The notes under the pieces: generated by a model
What the model was told of the DNA's origin: nothing
Database searches by the model: none
The model's input: the letters and a program-made list of their open reading frames with translations, nothing else
Shown here: one piece after another, positions 46,454-55,854 of the stretch
Position numbering within the stretch: position 1 is the stretch's first letter
Layout of the letters: the number at the start of each line of letters is the position of its first letter
Made by a program: the position numbers and the translations under genes
Assembly: GCA_028288725.1 (NCBI GenBank)
Contig: JAQGIC010000062.1
Location: 124,001 to 188,000 of the forward strand
DNA from: Rhodospirillales bacterium
GTDB lineage: Bacteria > Pseudomonadota > Alphaproteobacteria > ATCC43930 > CGMCC-115725
Direction of reading: 5' to 3'
Length of the DNA stretch: 64,000 bases

Positions 46454-46603
46454 GTCATTCCCGCGCATTCCCGCGCATTCCCGCGCATTCCCGCGCAGGC
46501 GGGAATCCAGGGCCACGCGCGAGATCGATCGTCGCGGTCCGAGAATGAAACTGCTGAGAAAGCCTCTGCGGCCACCCTGGATTCCCGCTTTCGCGGGAAT
46601 GAC
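46454..46603. repeat. Inverted pair of REP-like palindromes, left copy with four 10-bp tandem units
   Basis: The left element begins GTCATTCCCGCG and contains four exact tandem copies of CATTCCCGCG (46456-46495) before CAGGCGGGAATCCAGG. The right element, read on the other strand, is GTCATTCCCGCG, AAA, then GCGGGAATCCAGG (46603 back to 46576). The two are convergent copies of one REP-type hairpin, about 60 bp apart, filling the gap between the convergent cytochrome c' and thiE genes. Confidence 0.88.
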
Positions 46604-46616
46604 GGCCTATAGGAAA

Positions 46617-47267
46617 CTAAGCCGACGCCTCGGCGATCGCCTTGTTGAACGCCTTCACGGCCGCACCCGGACCCTCGGGATTTTGCCAGACGGCGCTGAC
46701 CACGCAGATGAAATCGGCGCCGGCCTTGACCAGGGGTACGCAATTGGCCGGCGTGATGCCGCCGATCGCGACCGACGGTACGGTCATGAACTCGCTCCAC
46801 CATTGCAGCAGCTCGGGCTCGGGCCGGTAGTTCGACGGCTTGGTCATGGTCGGGTAGAACGCGCCGAACGCGACATAGTCGGCGCCGGCCTCGGCCGCTT
46901 CCATGGCCAGGTGCCGGCTGTCGTGACAGGTGACGCCGACGATCCGGTCGGGCCCCACCGTCTTACGCGCGGCGGCATAGGGCATGTCGCTCTGGCCGAC
47001 ATGGACCCCGTCGCAGCCGCAGGCGACCGCCAGGTCCGGGCGGTCGTTCAGCAGAAACGCGACCTCGCGCGAGGTGGCGATCGGCAGCAGGATCTCGCAG
47101 GCGCGCTTGATGGCGTCGTCGTCGACGTTCTTCAGGCGCAGCTGGACCGAGGCGACGTCGCCACCGTCGAGCGCCGCCGCCAACTGATCGGCGAAGGTGG
47201 CGGGCTCGAGACGCTCCGGCGTCACGAGGTAGAGCCGGCAGGACGCCGGCTCAGCCTGAATGGACAT
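46617..47267 (-). CDS. thiE: Thiamine phosphate synthase family protein
   Basis: A 216-residue TIM-barrel protein. ThiE joins the thiazole and pyrimidine halves of thiamine phosphate. Visible motifs are [38 protein letters not shown] and [11 protein letters not shown]. Its ATG overlaps the fda stop by one base (TGATG), so it is translated from the fda messenger. The family includes close paralogues of unproven activity (TenI); retention of the NDR and HVGQ motifs favours true ThiE. Confidence 0.88.
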   Translation of the reverse strand: MSIQAEPASCRLYLVTPERLEPATFADQLAAALDGGDVASVQLRLKNVDDDAIKRACEILLPIATSREVAFLLNDRPDLAVACGCDGVHVGQSDMPYAAARKTVGPDRIVGVTCHDSRHLAMEAAEAGADYVAFGAFYPTMTKPSNYRPEPELLQWWSEFMTVPSVAIGGITPANCVPLVKAGADFICVVSAVWQNPEGPGAAVKAFNKAIAEASA

Positions 47268-48196
47268 CAATCCTTGCCGAGATAGACGTTGATCAGCTTG
47301 TCGAGGAGCGCCAGCGCTTCGGTCTTCGGACGCTGGAACGTGTTGCGGCCGATGATCGAGCCGTTGCCGCCGCCGTCGCGGATCGCGCGGGCCTCGTTCA
47401 CGACGCTATCGACATCCTTCGCTTCGCCGCCGGAGAACACCACGATGCGGCGGCCGGCGAAGCAGGCCTGAACGACATGCTCGTAGCGCTTGGCCTGGGT
47501 CGAGATGTCGATCTTCTGCTTTTCGTAGACGGGCTTCGCCGCGGCCAGTTCCAAGACGTCGGTCGGCGGCTTGACCTTGATGATATGGGCGCCGAGCAGG
47601 GCCGCCATATGGGCGGCATAGGCGCAGATGTCGATCGCCGTCTCGCCGGCCTTGGACAGGTTGCCGCCGCGCGGGTAGGACCAGATCACCACGGCCAGGC
47701 CGACGGCCTTGGCTTCCTCGGCCATTTCGCGGATCTGCTCCATCATCTCGAACTGCGCGTCCGAGCCCGGATAGATCGTGAAGCCGATGGCCGAGCAGCC
47801 GAGGCGGAGCGCGTCCGAGACCGAACCGGTGATCGCCTGGCTCGGCGCCTCTTTGGCGGTCGACAGGCTGTTCGACGAATTGACCTTGAGGATAGTCGGG
47901 ATCTGGCCGGCGAAGGTCCCGGAGCTGGCTTCCAGCATGCCGAGGGCCGAGGCATAGGCCGACAGGCCGGCCTCGATCGCCAGCGAATGATGGTAATGCG
48001 GGTCATAGCCGACCGGGTTCGCCGCGAAGGAACGCGCCGGACCATGCTCGAAGCCCTGATCGACCGGCAGGATGACCAGCTTGCCGGTGCCGCCCAGGCG
48101 ACCCTGCATCAGGATGCGGGCGAGGTTCGCCTTGGTGCCGGGATTGTCGCTCTCGTAGTTGTCCAGGATCTTTTTGACTTGGGGCGTGATCGACAT
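47267..48196 (-). CDS. Class I fructose-bisphosphate aldolase (DhnA/FbaB type)
   Basis: A 309-residue Schiff-base aldolase of the archaeal/DhnA type. Motifs include [11 protein letters not shown], the segment [10 protein letters not shown], and the active-site lysine region [10 protein letters not shown]. It cleaves fructose-1,6-bisphosphate in glycolysis or the Calvin cycle. ATG 48196 follows GGAGACACCGG. It is in line with tkt and gap but separated from the preceding gene by a hairpin with a CTTTCTTTG tail, so its expression is partly independent. Confidence 0.93.
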   Translation of the reverse strand: MSITPQVKKILDNYESDNPGTKANLARILMQGRLGGTGKLVILPVDQGFEHGPARSFAANPVGYDPHYHHSLAIEAGLSAYASALGMLEASSGTFAGQIPTILKVNSSNSLSTAKEAPSQAITGSVSDALRLGCSAIGFTIYPGSDAQFEMMEQIREMAEEAKAVGLAVVIWSYPRGGNLSKAGETAIDICAYAAHMAALLGAHIIKVKPPTDVLELAAAKPVYEKQKIDISTQAKRYEHVVQACFAGRRIVVFSGGEAKDVDSVVNEARAIRDGGGNGSIIGRNTFQRPKTEALALLDKLINVYLGKD

Positions 48197-48206
48197 CCGG
48201 TGTCTC

Positions 48207-48240
48207 CAATCAAAGAAAGAGCGGCCGGTCCCCGGGCCGC
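48207..48240 (-). terminator. Hairpin with CTTTCTTTG tail upstream of fda
   Basis: GCGGCC (48221-48226) and GGCCGC (48235-48240) pair around an 8-nt GC-rich loop; on the minus strand CTTTCTTTGATTGG follows. The same tail, CTTTCTTTGAT, follows the tkt hairpin at 49800-49824. It probably trims transcription between the orphan gene and fda. Confidence 0.6.
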
Positions 48241-48297
48241 CCCGAATTTCAGGCATTTCGTAAACCAGCCGACCGTACCGAAGCAACGGTGGCCATA

Positions 48298-48708
48298 TTA
48301 CCGCATGAGCCAGTCCCGACAACGGGCGGCGAGATCGGCTTGTTCCACCAGCCCGTCCGCCAGATCGAGACAGGGCCGGTCATCGTCGTCGAGCCGCGCG
48401 CCATAGGTCCGGGCCAATGCTGCGAGCTTTGCCCGCACGTCGGAAGGTCCTTCGATCCGGATCGCCTTCACCCCGCGCCTGAGCGCGCCCAAGGCCGTGC
48501 CGGCCTCGTCGGCGCAATCCAGCACCAGGGTCAGATCGAGCGCCGGATGGCGTTCGGCCAGCACGGTGCCCAGGCTCGCGAACCAGCCGACGCCGAGCGC
48601 GCCGCCCCGGGCGCTCCGCAGCGTCAACGGCCGGCCCAGCGCCGTCGCGGCCTCGGCCGCGACCAGCGCCTGGCCCAGCGAATGGACGATGATCGCGGGC
48701 GCGGTCAT
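48298..48708 (-). CDS. Conserved-looking hypothetical protein between gap and fda
   Basis: A 136-residue soluble protein that I do not recognise. It begins 13 nt after the gap stop, so it is very likely co-transcribed. The sequence is Ala/Leu-rich with Asp-rich patches (LVLDCADEAG, LDDDDRPCLDLADG) and alternates strand- and helix-like stretches in the manner of a small alpha/beta fold; no Walker, zinc or membrane motif is seen. Codon use matches its neighbours. It occupies the place where pgk would often stand in tkt-gap-pgk-fba clusters. Confidence 0.72.
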   Translation of the reverse strand: MTAPAIIVHSLGQALVAAEAATALGRPLTLRSARGGALGVGWFASLGTVLAERHPALDLTLVLDCADEAGTALGALRRGVKAIRIEGPSDVRAKLAALARTYGARLDDDDRPCLDLADGLVEQADLAARCRDWLMR

Positions 48709-48721
48709 CGCCCAATCGGCC

Positions 48722-49732
48722 TCAGATCAGCTTGCCGATCGCGACGGCCGTGTCGGCCATGCGGTTCGAGAAGCCCCATTCATTGTCGTACCAGCTGAGA
48801 ACGCGGCAGAAGCGCTTGTCCATCACGACCGTCTGCGTGAGGTCGAAGGTCGAGGAATGGGAATCATGGTTGAAGTCGATCGAGACCAGCGGCGCCGAAT
48901 TGGTGCCGAGGATGCCCTTGAACCGGGCCGAGCCGGCCGCTTCCTTCATGGCCGCGTTGATTTCCTCGACCGACGTGTCGCGCGCGGTCACGAAGGTGAG
49001 GTCGATGACCGAGACGTTCGCGGTCGGCACGCGGATCGAGGTGCCGTCGAGCTTGCCCTTCAGCGCCGGCAGGACCAGGCCGACGGCCTTGGCGGCACCG
49101 GTCGAGGTCGGGATCATCGAGAGGGCCGCGGCGCGGGCGCGGCGCAGATCCTTGTGCAGCGTGTCGACCGTATTCTGGTCGCCGGTATAGGCATGGATCG
49201 TCGTCATGTAGCCGCGCTCGATCCCGAACGCCTCGTTCAGCACATAGGCGACCGGCGCCAGGCAGTTGGTCGTGCAGGAGGCGTTCGACACGACGTGATG
49301 CTCGTTCCTCAGCGCATCCTGGTTGACGCCCATGACGACGGTCAGGTCGACGCCGTCGGCCGGTGCGGACACCAGCACGCGCTTGGCGCCGGCTTCCAGA
49401 TGCTTGGCCGCGGTCTCGCGCTTGGTGAAGATGCCGGTGCATTCCAGCGCCACATCGACGCCCAGCTCGCCCCAGGGCAGCTTGGCCGGATCGCGCTCGG
49501 CGGTGACGCGGATCCTGCCGCGGCCGACATCCATCCAGCCTTCGCCGGTGGTGACCTCGGCCTTGAGGCGCCCATGGACGCTGTCATAGCTCAACAGATG
49601 CGCGTTGGTCGCCACATCGCCCAGGTCGTTGATGCCGACGACTTCGACATCGGTGCGGCCCGATTCGATGATCGCGCGCAGCACCAGGCGGCCGATGCGC
49701 CCGAAGCCGTTGATTGCAACTTTCACTGCCAT
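48722..49732 (-). CDS. gap: Glyceraldehyde-3-phosphate dehydrogenase, type I
   Basis: A 336-residue enzyme oxidising glyceraldehyde-3-phosphate to 1,3-bisphosphoglycerate. The Rossmann motif [11 protein letters not shown] is at the start and the nucleophile is C153 in [12 protein letters not shown]. The dinucleotide-specificity region reads GINDLGD, as in NAD-dependent or Calvin-type forms. ATG 49732 is the family start, preceded by GGGAGATCAGC. A 9-bp hairpin (49752-49760 with 49771-49779) sits just upstream of that site in the mRNA leader. Confidence 0.97.
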   Translation of the reverse strand: MAVKVAINGFGRIGRLVLRAIIESGRTDVEVVGINDLGDVATNAHLLSYDSVHGRLKAEVTTGEGWMDVGRGRIRVTAERDPAKLPWGELGVDVALECTGIFTKRETAAKHLEAGAKRVLVSAPADGVDLTVVMGVNQDALRNEHHVVSNASCTTNCLAPVAYVLNEAFGIERGYMTTIHAYTGDQNTVDTLHKDLRRARAAALSMIPTSTGAAKAVGLVLPALKGKLDGTSIRVPTANVSVIDLTFVTARDTSVEEINAAMKEAAGSARFKGILGTNSAPLVSIDFNHDSHSSTFDLTQTVVMDKRFCRVLSWYDNEWGFSNRMADTAVAIGKLI

Positions 49733-49751
49733 GCTGATCTCCCGGAAAGAT

Positions 49752-49779
49752 ACCGGCCGCATCTTCTCGGGCGGCCGGT
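49752..49779 (-). other. Leader hairpin directly upstream of the gap ribosome-binding site
   Basis: ACCGGCCGC (49752-49760) pairs with GCGGCCGGT (49771-49779) around a 10-nt loop. On the minus-strand mRNA it lies between the tkt terminator and GGGAGATC, leaving only about 8 nt before the Shine-Dalgarno. It could set mRNA stability or processing of the gap transcript. Confidence 0.5.
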
Positions 49780-49799
49780 TTGTCTCGCATCAAAGAAAG

Positions 49800-49824
49800 G
49801 CCGCCGGAACAGGCTTCCGGCGGC
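49800..49824 (-). terminator. Terminator-like hairpin after tkt
   Basis: GCCGCCGGAA (49800-49809) and TTCCGGCGGC (49815-49824) form a perfect 10-bp stem; on the minus strand CTTTCTTTGATG follows. It lies 10 nt after the tkt stop and probably reduces read-through into gap. Confidence 0.7.
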
Positions 49825-49834
49825 GGTTGGGTGG

Positions 49835-51862
49835 CTAGAGGCCTTCCTTCACGGCGGCGACCACGGCTTCGACCGTGATGCCGAAATGCTGATACAGCTT
49901 TTCGGCCGGGCCGGACGCGCCGAAGCTCGACATGCCAACGAAGCGGCCCTTGGTTCCGATCCAGCGCTCCCAGCCGAAACCGACCGCGGCCTCGACCGCG
50001 ACGCGATTGTCGCTCTCGCCCAGCACTTCGGTGCGATAGGCGTGGGTCTGTTCGGCGAACAGCTCCCAGCTCGGCATCGACACGACGGCGGTGGCGATGC
50101 CCTCGGCCTCCAGCTTTTCGCGCGCCGCGATCGCGAGAGCGACCTCGGTGCCGGTCGACAGGATCGTCGCCTGGCGCGGGCCGGACGCAGGGGCCAGGAT
50201 ATAGGCGCCGCGCGACGAGCTGTTCTCGGCACCGCTCGCGCGCAGCGTCGGGATGCCCTGGCGCGACAGCGCGATGGCGGACGGCCGCGTCTTGTGCTGC
50301 AGCGCCAGCGCCCAGCATTCCGCCGTCTCGATCGGATCGGCCGGGCGGAACACCAGCAGGTTCGGAATGGCGCGCAAGGAGGCCAGCGTCTCGACCGGCT
50401 GGTGGGTGGGGCCGTCCTCGCCCAACCCGATCGAATCATGGGTCAGCACATGGATGACGCGGATGCCCATCAAGGCGGCCAGCCGGATCGACGGGCGGTT
50501 GTAGTCGGCGAACACCAGGAACGTGCCGCCATAGGGTACCAGGCCGCCATGGACCGCGATGCCGTTCATGGCGGCGGCCATGCCGTGCTCGCGCACGCCC
50601 CAATGGACATAGCTGGCGGAGAAATCCTTCGGCGTCACCGGCACCTGGCTCTTGGCCTTGGTCAGGTTCGAGCCGGTCAGGTCGGCCGAGCCGCCCAGAA
50701 GTTCCGGCAGCACCGGCGCCAGCGCGTCCAAGACCAGCTGCGAGGCTTGGCGCGTCGCGATCTTGGGCTTCTCGGCCGCGAATTTTGCGACGATCTCGAC
50801 GATCGCCTGTTGCCATCCGGGGGTCAGCTCGCCGGCGATCTGGCGGTCGAACCGCTCGCGCACGTCCGGCTTGGCGGCGGCGTGACGCTTTTTCCAGGCG
50901 GCATGCGGTGCGGCACCCTTGGCGGCGATCGCCTTCCATGAGGCGCGGATGTCGTCCGGCACTTCGAACGGATCGTAGGACCAGTTCAGCTTGATGCGGG
51001 CGCCTTCGATTTCCTTGGCGCCGAGTGCCGCGCCGTGGACGGCGGCCGTGCCGGCCTTGCTGGGCGCGCCCAGGCCGATCGTGGTCTTGCAGGCGATCAT
51101 CGACGGCTTGTCGGTCACGGCCTTGGCGGCGGCGATCGCCTTGGAGACGGCATGCGGATCATGGCCGTCGACCTTCTGAACGTGCCAGCCATGGGCGCGG
51201 AAGCGCATTTCCTGGTCGTCCGACACGGCGAGTTCGGTCGAGCCGTCGATCGAGATGGAATTGTCGTCCCACAGCACGATCAGCTTGCCCAGCTTGTAAT
51301 GGCCGGCGATCGACAGCGCCTCATGGCTGATACCCTCCATCAGGCAACCGTCGCCGGCGATGACGTAGGTATGGTGATCGACGAGATCGTCGCCGAAGCG
51401 CGCGTTCAGCAGCCGCTCCGCGAATGCCATGCCGACCGCGTTGGTGATGCCCTGGCCCAGCGGACCGGTCGTGACCTCGGCGCCGACGACATGACCGTAT
51501 TCCGGGTGACCGGCGGTCATATGGCCCAGCTGGCGGAAATGCTTGATCTCGTCGAGCGTGACGCCCGGATACCCGGTCAGATGCAGCAGGCCATAGAGCA
51601 GCATCGAGCCGTGGCCGGCCGACAACACGAAACGGTCGCGGTCGGGCCAATGCGGGTCGGTCGGGTCGAATTTCAGATGCTCGGCGAACAGCGCCGTCGC
51701 GACGTCGGCCATGCCCATCGGCATGCCGGGATGACCCGACTTCGCCGCCTCGACCGCGTCCATGGCGAGCGCGCGCAACGCATTGGCCATCGGGCCATAG
51801 GTCGGGTCCTGCTTCAGCGGGGTCAGATCGGCGGGCTTGGTCGTGGTGTCGGACGAGCTCAT
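49835..51862 (-). CDS. tkt: Transketolase
   Basis: Thiamine-diphosphate enzyme of the pentose phosphate or Calvin cycle, 675 residues. TPP-binding residues lie in the [13 protein letters not shown] segment, and the pyrimidine-domain catalytic Glu lies in [14 protein letters not shown]. The TPP-binding His context [15 protein letters not shown] is present. ATG 51862 ([13 protein letters not shown]) was chosen. It heads the cluster tkt-gap-orphan-fda-thiE; thiE at its end supplies the cofactor, a possibly meaningful pairing. Confidence 0.97.
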   Translation of the reverse strand: MSSSDTTTKPADLTPLKQDPTYGPMANALRALAMDAVEAAKSGHPGMPMGMADVATALFAEHLKFDPTDPHWPDRDRFVLSAGHGSMLLYGLLHLTGYPGVTLDEIKHFRQLGHMTAGHPEYGHVVGAEVTTGPLGQGITNAVGMAFAERLLNARFGDDLVDHHTYVIAGDGCLMEGISHEALSIAGHYKLGKLIVLWDDNSISIDGSTELAVSDDQEMRFRAHGWHVQKVDGHDPHAVSKAIAAAKAVTDKPSMIACKTTIGLGAPSKAGTAAVHGAALGAKEIEGARIKLNWSYDPFEVPDDIRASWKAIAAKGAAPHAAWKKRHAAAKPDVRERFDRQIAGELTPGWQQAIVEIVAKFAAEKPKIATRQASQLVLDALAPVLPELLGGSADLTGSNLTKAKSQVPVTPKDFSASYVHWGVREHGMAAAMNGIAVHGGLVPYGGTFLVFADYNRPSIRLAALMGIRVIHVLTHDSIGLGEDGPTHQPVETLASLRAIPNLLVFRPADPIETAECWALALQHKTRPSAIALSRQGIPTLRASGAENSSSRGAYILAPASGPRQATILSTGTEVALAIAAREKLEAEGIATAVVSMPSWELFAEQTHAYRTEVLGESDNRVAVEAAVGFGWERWIGTKGRFVGMSSFGASGPAEKLYQHFGITVEAVVAAVKEGL

Positions 51863-52117
51863 GGGCGCGGTCTCTCGAAATCTGGAATGCGAGAGCCCGC
51901 GCGACGCGGGCCGGCATCGTAGAAAAAGCGGGCGCACATTGCGTCGCAAGACGACCTTGGGTCAACACGCGCGAGCGCAAGGCGGTTCTGCTGAAATCAC
52001 GGCGGGCAGCCTTGCAGGCCGTGCGGGGTGCGCTCGAAGCGCCTTTCCATTGACCGCACGGGCCTTGGAGGCTAACGCTCTTCGCGGTATTGCGAACGGC
52101 GTGGGGACTCTGGCGGC
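51863..52117. promoter_or_regulatory. Divergent promoter region between tkt and the zapA operon
   Basis: This 255-bp gap should hold the promoters of tkt (minus) and of the DUF4164-zapA operon (plus). I see no further gene, riboswitch or strong palindrome in it. Confidence 0.45.
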
Positions 52118-52342
52118 ATGGCGGATTTGGCGGCGGCGGCGGCGCGATTGACGCGCGCGGTGGACCGGCTCGAGGCGGCAATGGCGGGCCAGCGCGGGCG
52201 CGGCTCCGAGACGCGCCGGCGCATGGCCGGCGAACTGGCCTCGGCCCAGGCCGAATTCGCCGAGCTGACCCAGCGCAGCGAAGGTCTGGCCGAACGGCTC
52301 GACGGCGCCATCGAGCTGATCAAGACGGCATTGGAGGCCTGA
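52118..52342 (+). CDS. Small coiled-coil protein, DUF4164-like
   Basis: A 74-residue helical protein (ARLTRAVDRLEAAMAG to ERLDGAIELIKTALEA) with heptad-like Leu/Ala spacing, predicted to be one continuous coiled coil. Alphaproteobacteria often encode such a DUF4164 protein directly before zapA. It starts only two bases upstream of zapA in terms of stop-to-start spacing, so the two are coupled. A role in division with ZapA is guessed from position only. Confidence 0.78.
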   Translation: MADLAAAAARLTRAVDRLEAAMAGQRGRGSETRRRMAGELASAQAEFAELTQRSEGLAERLDGAIELIKTALEA

Positions 52343-52344
52343 CG

Positions 52345-52758
52345 ATGGGATCGGTCCAGGTCACCGTCAACGGTCGCGCCTATTCGGTCGCCTGCGACGA
52401 CGGGCAGGAGGCGCATGTGACGCGCCTCGGCTCCTATCTCGAACAGAAGGTCGGTCAACTGGTCAAGGCGGTCGGCCAGGTCGGCGACGCGCGCCTGCTG
52501 GTCATGGCCAGCCTGACGATCACCGACGAGCTGGTCGATACGGATCAGGCGCTGACCCAGTTGAAGACTCTGGTCGCCAAGGGCAGCCAGGGCGGAGAGC
52601 CCTTGTCGATGCCGGCCGCGGCGCCGCGGCCGGCGCCACCCCCGCCGCCTGTGGTTCCCCAGCAGGCGCCGCACGAGGCGGTGCTGGCCGAAGCGCTCGA
52701 ATCTCTGGCCGATCGCATCGAGGCCATTGCGGCGGAGCTCGAGCAGGACTACCTGTAA
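52345..52758 (+). CDS. zapA: Cell division protein ZapA
   Basis: FtsZ-ring cross-linker, 137 residues. The N-terminal domain (VQVTVNGRAYSVACDDGQE) and central helix (VGDARLLVMASLTITDELVD) match ZapA. Unusually there is a proline-rich insert (AAAPRPAPPPPPVVPQQAP, about residues 88-107) between the core and the C-terminal helix. ATG 52345 is two bases after the previous stop. It is followed by 6S RNA, the ancestral zapA-ssrS-fau order. Confidence 0.93.
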   Translation: MGSVQVTVNGRAYSVACDDGQEAHVTRLGSYLEQKVGQLVKAVGQVGDARLLVMASLTITDELVDTDQALTQLKTLVAKGSQGGEPLSMPAAAPRPAPPPPPVVPQQAPHEAVLAEALESLADRIEAIAAELEQDYL

Positions 52759-52761
52759 GAG

Positions 52762-52927
52762 CTGGAGCGGGGCTGCGCGGCGCGTCAGGCAGTTCAAACC
52801 CCGGGGCCATAATGTACCTCTCGGGGGCTGTCTCTGTCGGAGCCGTGGTTCCGATACGCGGTCCCCACCTGCACTAGCAGGCCACGAGGGTACGACAAGT
52901 CCAACGGCCGTCGCGGCTCCGCTTCAG
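52762..52927 (+). ncRNA. ssrS: 6S RNA (RNA polymerase regulator)
   Basis: The 201-bp gap between zapA and the 5-formyl-THF cyclo-ligase gene is the conserved home of 6S RNA. Its ends pair: CTGGAGCGG (52762-52770) with CCGCTTCAG (52919-52927), nine base pairs including one wobble, giving a 166-nt RNA followed by a U-rich ATTTCTCTTA. Inner segments such as CCCGGGGCC and CGGTCCCC are consistent with the closing-stem/bubble layout. 6S RNA mimics an open promoter and restrains sigma-70 holoenzyme. Ends are estimated from the terminal stem. Confidence 0.85.
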
Positions 52928-52959
52928 ATTTCTCTTACGTCGCTCCTCGAAAGCCCATC

Positions 52960-53544
52960 ATGTCCCTTGCGCCCGACCCGCTGAGCCAGGCCAAGGCGAT
53001 GCTGCGTCGGGAAGCGGCCGCGCGGCGCGATGCGGCCCACGCGGCCCTGGGCGCCGCGGCGGCCGACGCGCTGATCCGGCGCGGGCTCGATGCTCTGGCA
53101 GCCTTGCGCCCGACGGTCGTCTCCGGCTTTTGCGCAATCCGTAGCGAGATCGACGTCCGCCCGCTGATGCAGGCATTGGCGACGGCGACGGGTGCGGCAC
53201 TCGCCATGCCCGTGGTGATCGCACGCGGACAGGCGCTTGCGTTCCGGCGCTGGCAGCCGGATATGGCTTTGGCCGCCGGTCCGTTCGGAACGGTGCATCC
53301 GGCGGAAAGCGAGCCGGCTCTGGTGCCGGATCTGGTGCTGGTGCCGTTGTTGGCGTTCGATCGGGGGCGGCATCGGCTGGGCTATGGCGCCGGTTTCTAC
53401 GACCGGACGCTGGCGGGCCTGCGCGCGGCGGGCCCGGTCACGGCGGTCGGCATCGCCTATGGCGCGCAGGAAGTGGATGCGGTGCCGATCGGCGAGCATG
53501 ACGAACGGCTCGATCTGGTCCTGACCGAGTGTGGGCTTATCTGA
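52960..53544 (+). CDS. fau: 5-formyltetrahydrofolate cyclo-ligase
   Basis: Converts 5-formyl-THF to 5,10-methenyl-THF using ATP, 194 residues. The C-terminal signature LVPLLAFDRGRHRLGYGAGFYDRT with GYGxGFYDR is intact. Gene order directly after 6S RNA matches the ygfA/fau locus of many proteobacteria. The ymdB gene begins 46 nt downstream. Confidence 0.95.
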   Translation: MSLAPDPLSQAKAMLRREAAARRDAAHAALGAAAADALIRRGLDALAALRPTVVSGFCAIRSEIDVRPLMQALATATGAALAMPVVIARGQALAFRRWQPDMALAAGPFGTVHPAESEPALVPDLVLVPLLAFDRGRHRLGYGAGFYDRTLAGLRAAGPVTAVGIAYGAQEVDAVPIGEHDERLDLVLTECGLI

Positions 53545-53590
53545 ATTTACGAAATTCCGGCGTGCGTGGCCGGTCGAACGGGAAGCATCG

Positions 53591-54403
53591 ATGCGTTTGT
53601 TGTTTTTGGGCGATATTCTGGGTCGCTCCGGCCGGGATGCCGTCATCAAGGAAATGCCGCGGCTCAAGAGCGAACTGGCGGCCGACTTCGTCGTGGTCAA
53701 TGGCGAGAATGCGGCCGCCGGCTTCGGCATCACCGACAAGATCGCGAAAAGCCTGTACGACGTCGGCGTCGATGCCATCACCACCGGCAATCACGTCTGG
53801 GACCAGCGCGAGCTGATGGGCTCGATCGACGGCGATCCGCGCCTGCTCAGGCCGGCGAATTTCCCGGCCGGCACGCCCGGCAAGGGGCTGCGTACGTTCC
53901 AGCTCGCCGACGGACGGCGCGTCGTGGTGATCAACGTCATGTGCCGCCTGTTCATGGACCCGCTCGACGATCCGTTCGCCTGCCTCGACCGGGAGCTGGC
54001 CGGCCGGCAATTGGGCGGTAATATCGCGGCCGTGCTGGTCGACGTCCATGGCGAGGCGACCAGCGAAAAGATGGCGATCGGGCATTATCTGGACGGCCGC
54101 GCCTCGCTCGTGGTCGGGACCCATTCCCATATCCCGACCGCCGACGCGCAGATCCTGACCAAGGGCACGGCCTATCTCACCGATGCCGGCATGTGCGGCG
54201 ATTATGATTCTGTCATCGGCATGCAGAAGGAAGCGGCGATCCATCGCTTCGTGCGCAAGACGCCGGGCGAGCGACTGACCCCGGCCGAGGGCGAGGCGAC
54301 CGTGTGCGGCGTGTTCGTCGAGACCGACGACGCGACCGGCCTCGCCAAGCGCATCGCCCCCATCCGGGTCGGCGGCCGGCTGCAACCGGCCTGGCCCGCC
54401 TGA
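53591..54403 (+). CDS. ymdB: YmdB/TIGR00282 metallophosphoesterase
   Basis: A 270-residue calcineurin-fold phosphodiesterase. Metal-binding motifs are visible: LFLGDILGRSGRD at the start, VVNGENAA, TGNHVWDQRE, and VVGTHSHIPTAD. Relatives (Bacillus YmdB) hydrolyse cyclic nucleotides and influence biofilm formation. ATG 53591 is the family start; an upstream in-frame extension overlaps the folate gene and was rejected. Confidence 0.93.
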   Translation: MRLLFLGDILGRSGRDAVIKEMPRLKSELAADFVVVNGENAAAGFGITDKIAKSLYDVGVDAITTGNHVWDQRELMGSIDGDPRLLRPANFPAGTPGKGLRTFQLADGRRVVVINVMCRLFMDPLDDPFACLDRELAGRQLGGNIAAVLVDVHGEATSEKMAIGHYLDGRASLVVGTHSHIPTADAQILTKGTAYLTDAGMCGDYDSVIGMQKEAAIHRFVRKTPGERLTPAEGEATVCGVFVETDDATGLAKRIAPIRVGGRLQPAWPA

Positions 54404-54558
54404 TCCGGCACCGGAAGGGCAGACCCGCTAAATACTCGCGGGACTTGGCCCAATTCCCGCCATAAAGGGCTGTTAATCATCATGGATGCCACTACGTGCT
54501 AGCCACAACATGTGGTATCCACAACCGATAACTCCGCATTAGTTGGGTCGATCTCTCG

Positions 54559-55311
54559 ATGGCTGGCCATTCCCAATTCAAAAACATCATGCACCGCAAA
54601 GGGGCGCAGGATGCCAAGCGCGCGAAGGTCTTCACCAAGATCATCCGCGAACTGACCGTCGCGGCCCGATCCGGCCTGCCCGACCCGGCGGCCAATCCGC
54701 GGCTGCGCGCGGCCGTGCTGGCGGCGCGGGCCGGCAATATGCCCAAGGACACGGTCGATCGCGCGATCAAGCGCGGTGCCGGCGGCGAGGACGGCACGAA
54801 TTACGAGGAAGTGCGCTACGAGGGCTACGGCCCCGGCGGCGTCGCCCTCATCGTCGAGGCGCTGACCGACAATCGCAACCGCACCGCGGGCGATGTGCGC
54901 ACCGCCTTCAACAAGGCCGGTGGGGCGCTGGGCGAGACCAACAGCGTCAGCTTCATGTTCCAGCGCCTGGGCGAAGTGACCTATCCGGCTAAGGCCGCCT
55001 CGGCCGACGCGATGCTCGAAGGCGCCATCGAAGCCGGTGCCGACGATGTCGAGAGCGGCGAGGACGAGCATGTCGTCCTCTGCGCGCCCGACGATCTGTC
55101 GACCGTGCGCGACGCACTCGAAGCGACGTTCGGCCCGTCGTCTTCGGCCAAGCTGGTCTGGCGCCCGGCCACCACGGCACCGGTCACCGACGAGGATGTC
55201 GCCCAATCGCTGTTCAAGTTCATCGACGTGCTCGAAGACAATGACGACGTCCAGACCGTCTATGCCAATTTCGACATTCCCGACGACCTGATGGCGAAAC
55301 TCGGGGGCTGA
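54559..55311 (+). CDS. yebC: YebC/PmpR-family protein
   Basis: A 250-residue three-domain protein with the diagnostic N-terminus [20 protein letters not shown]. YebC-type proteins act as DNA-binding regulators in some species and, more recently, as ribosome-associated factors relieving proline stalling. Its position ahead of ruvCAB is a widely conserved linkage. The 155-bp gap upstream (54404-54558) should hold its promoter; I see only a short CCACAACATGTGG palindrome there. Confidence 0.95.
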   Translation: MAGHSQFKNIMHRKGAQDAKRAKVFTKIIRELTVAARSGLPDPAANPRLRAAVLAARAGNMPKDTVDRAIKRGAGGEDGTNYEEVRYEGYGPGGVALIVEALTDNRNRTAGDVRTAFNKAGGALGETNSVSFMFQRLGEVTYPAKAASADAMLEGAIEAGADDVESGEDEHVVLCAPDDLSTVRDALEATFGPSSSAKLVWRPATTAPVTDEDVAQSLFKFIDVLEDNDDVQTVYANFDIPDDLMAKLGG

Positions 55312-55322
55312 CGACCGATCCC

Positions 55323-55841
55323 ATGACCGCTGGTCCGATCTCGCGCCGACTGCTCGGCCTCGATCCCGGCCTCCGCCGCACCGGCTGGGGCATCGTGGAT
55401 ATGGCCGGGCAGCATCTGCGCTATGTCGCCTCGGGCGTGGTCACCAGCGACGAGACGCGGGATATGGCCGATCGGCTGGTCGAGCTCTTGACCGGCATCA
55501 ACCGGGTGCTGGACGAATGGACGCCGGACGAGGCGGCGGTCGAGGAAACCTTCGTCAACAAGAACCCGGCCTCGACCCTGAAGCTGGGCCAGGCGCGCGG
55601 CGTGGTCATGCTGGCGCCGGCGCTGCGCGGCCTGGCCGTCGCCGAATATTCGCCCAACCTGATCAAGAAGACCGTGGTCGGCGCCGGCCATGCCGACAAG
55701 GCGCAGATCCAGATGATGGTGCGCCGCCTGCTGCCGGGCTCGGCCGTGACCCAGGCCGACGCGGCCGACGCGCTGGCCGTCGCGATCTGCCACGCGCACC
55801 ATGCCCAGACCCGCCGCTTCGCCGCCGTGGCCGGACGATGA
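55323..55841 (+). CDS. ruvC: Holliday junction resolvase RuvC
   Basis: A 172-residue endonuclease that cuts Holliday junctions. Catalytic carboxylates are visible: D14 ([13 protein letters not shown]), the Glu in [12 protein letters not shown], and the C-terminal D-x-x-D pair in [13 protein letters not shown]. It lies 11 nt after yebC and 13 nt before the ruvA start. Confidence 0.97.
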   Translation: MTAGPISRRLLGLDPGLRRTGWGIVDMAGQHLRYVASGVVTSDETRDMADRLVELLTGINRVLDEWTPDEAAVEETFVNKNPASTLKLGQARGVVMLAPALRGLAVAEYSPNLIKKTVVGAGHADKAQIQMMVRRLLPGSAVTQADAADALAVAICHAHHAQTRRFAAVAGR

Positions 55842-55854
55842 GGGTGGCACGATG

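Noticed and set aside
46456-46495. Possible CRISPR array (regular short repeats)
   Set aside because: The units are 10 bp, directly adjacent with no spacers, and belong to a REP-type palindrome; no cas genes are present.
48497-50941. Long plus-strand open frame opposite gap and tkt
   Set aside because: The gap and tkt frames carry intact active sites; the antisense frame is a GC-composition shadow. The same applies to the long frames opposite ctaD, the M16 peptidase, the antiporter and tolQR.
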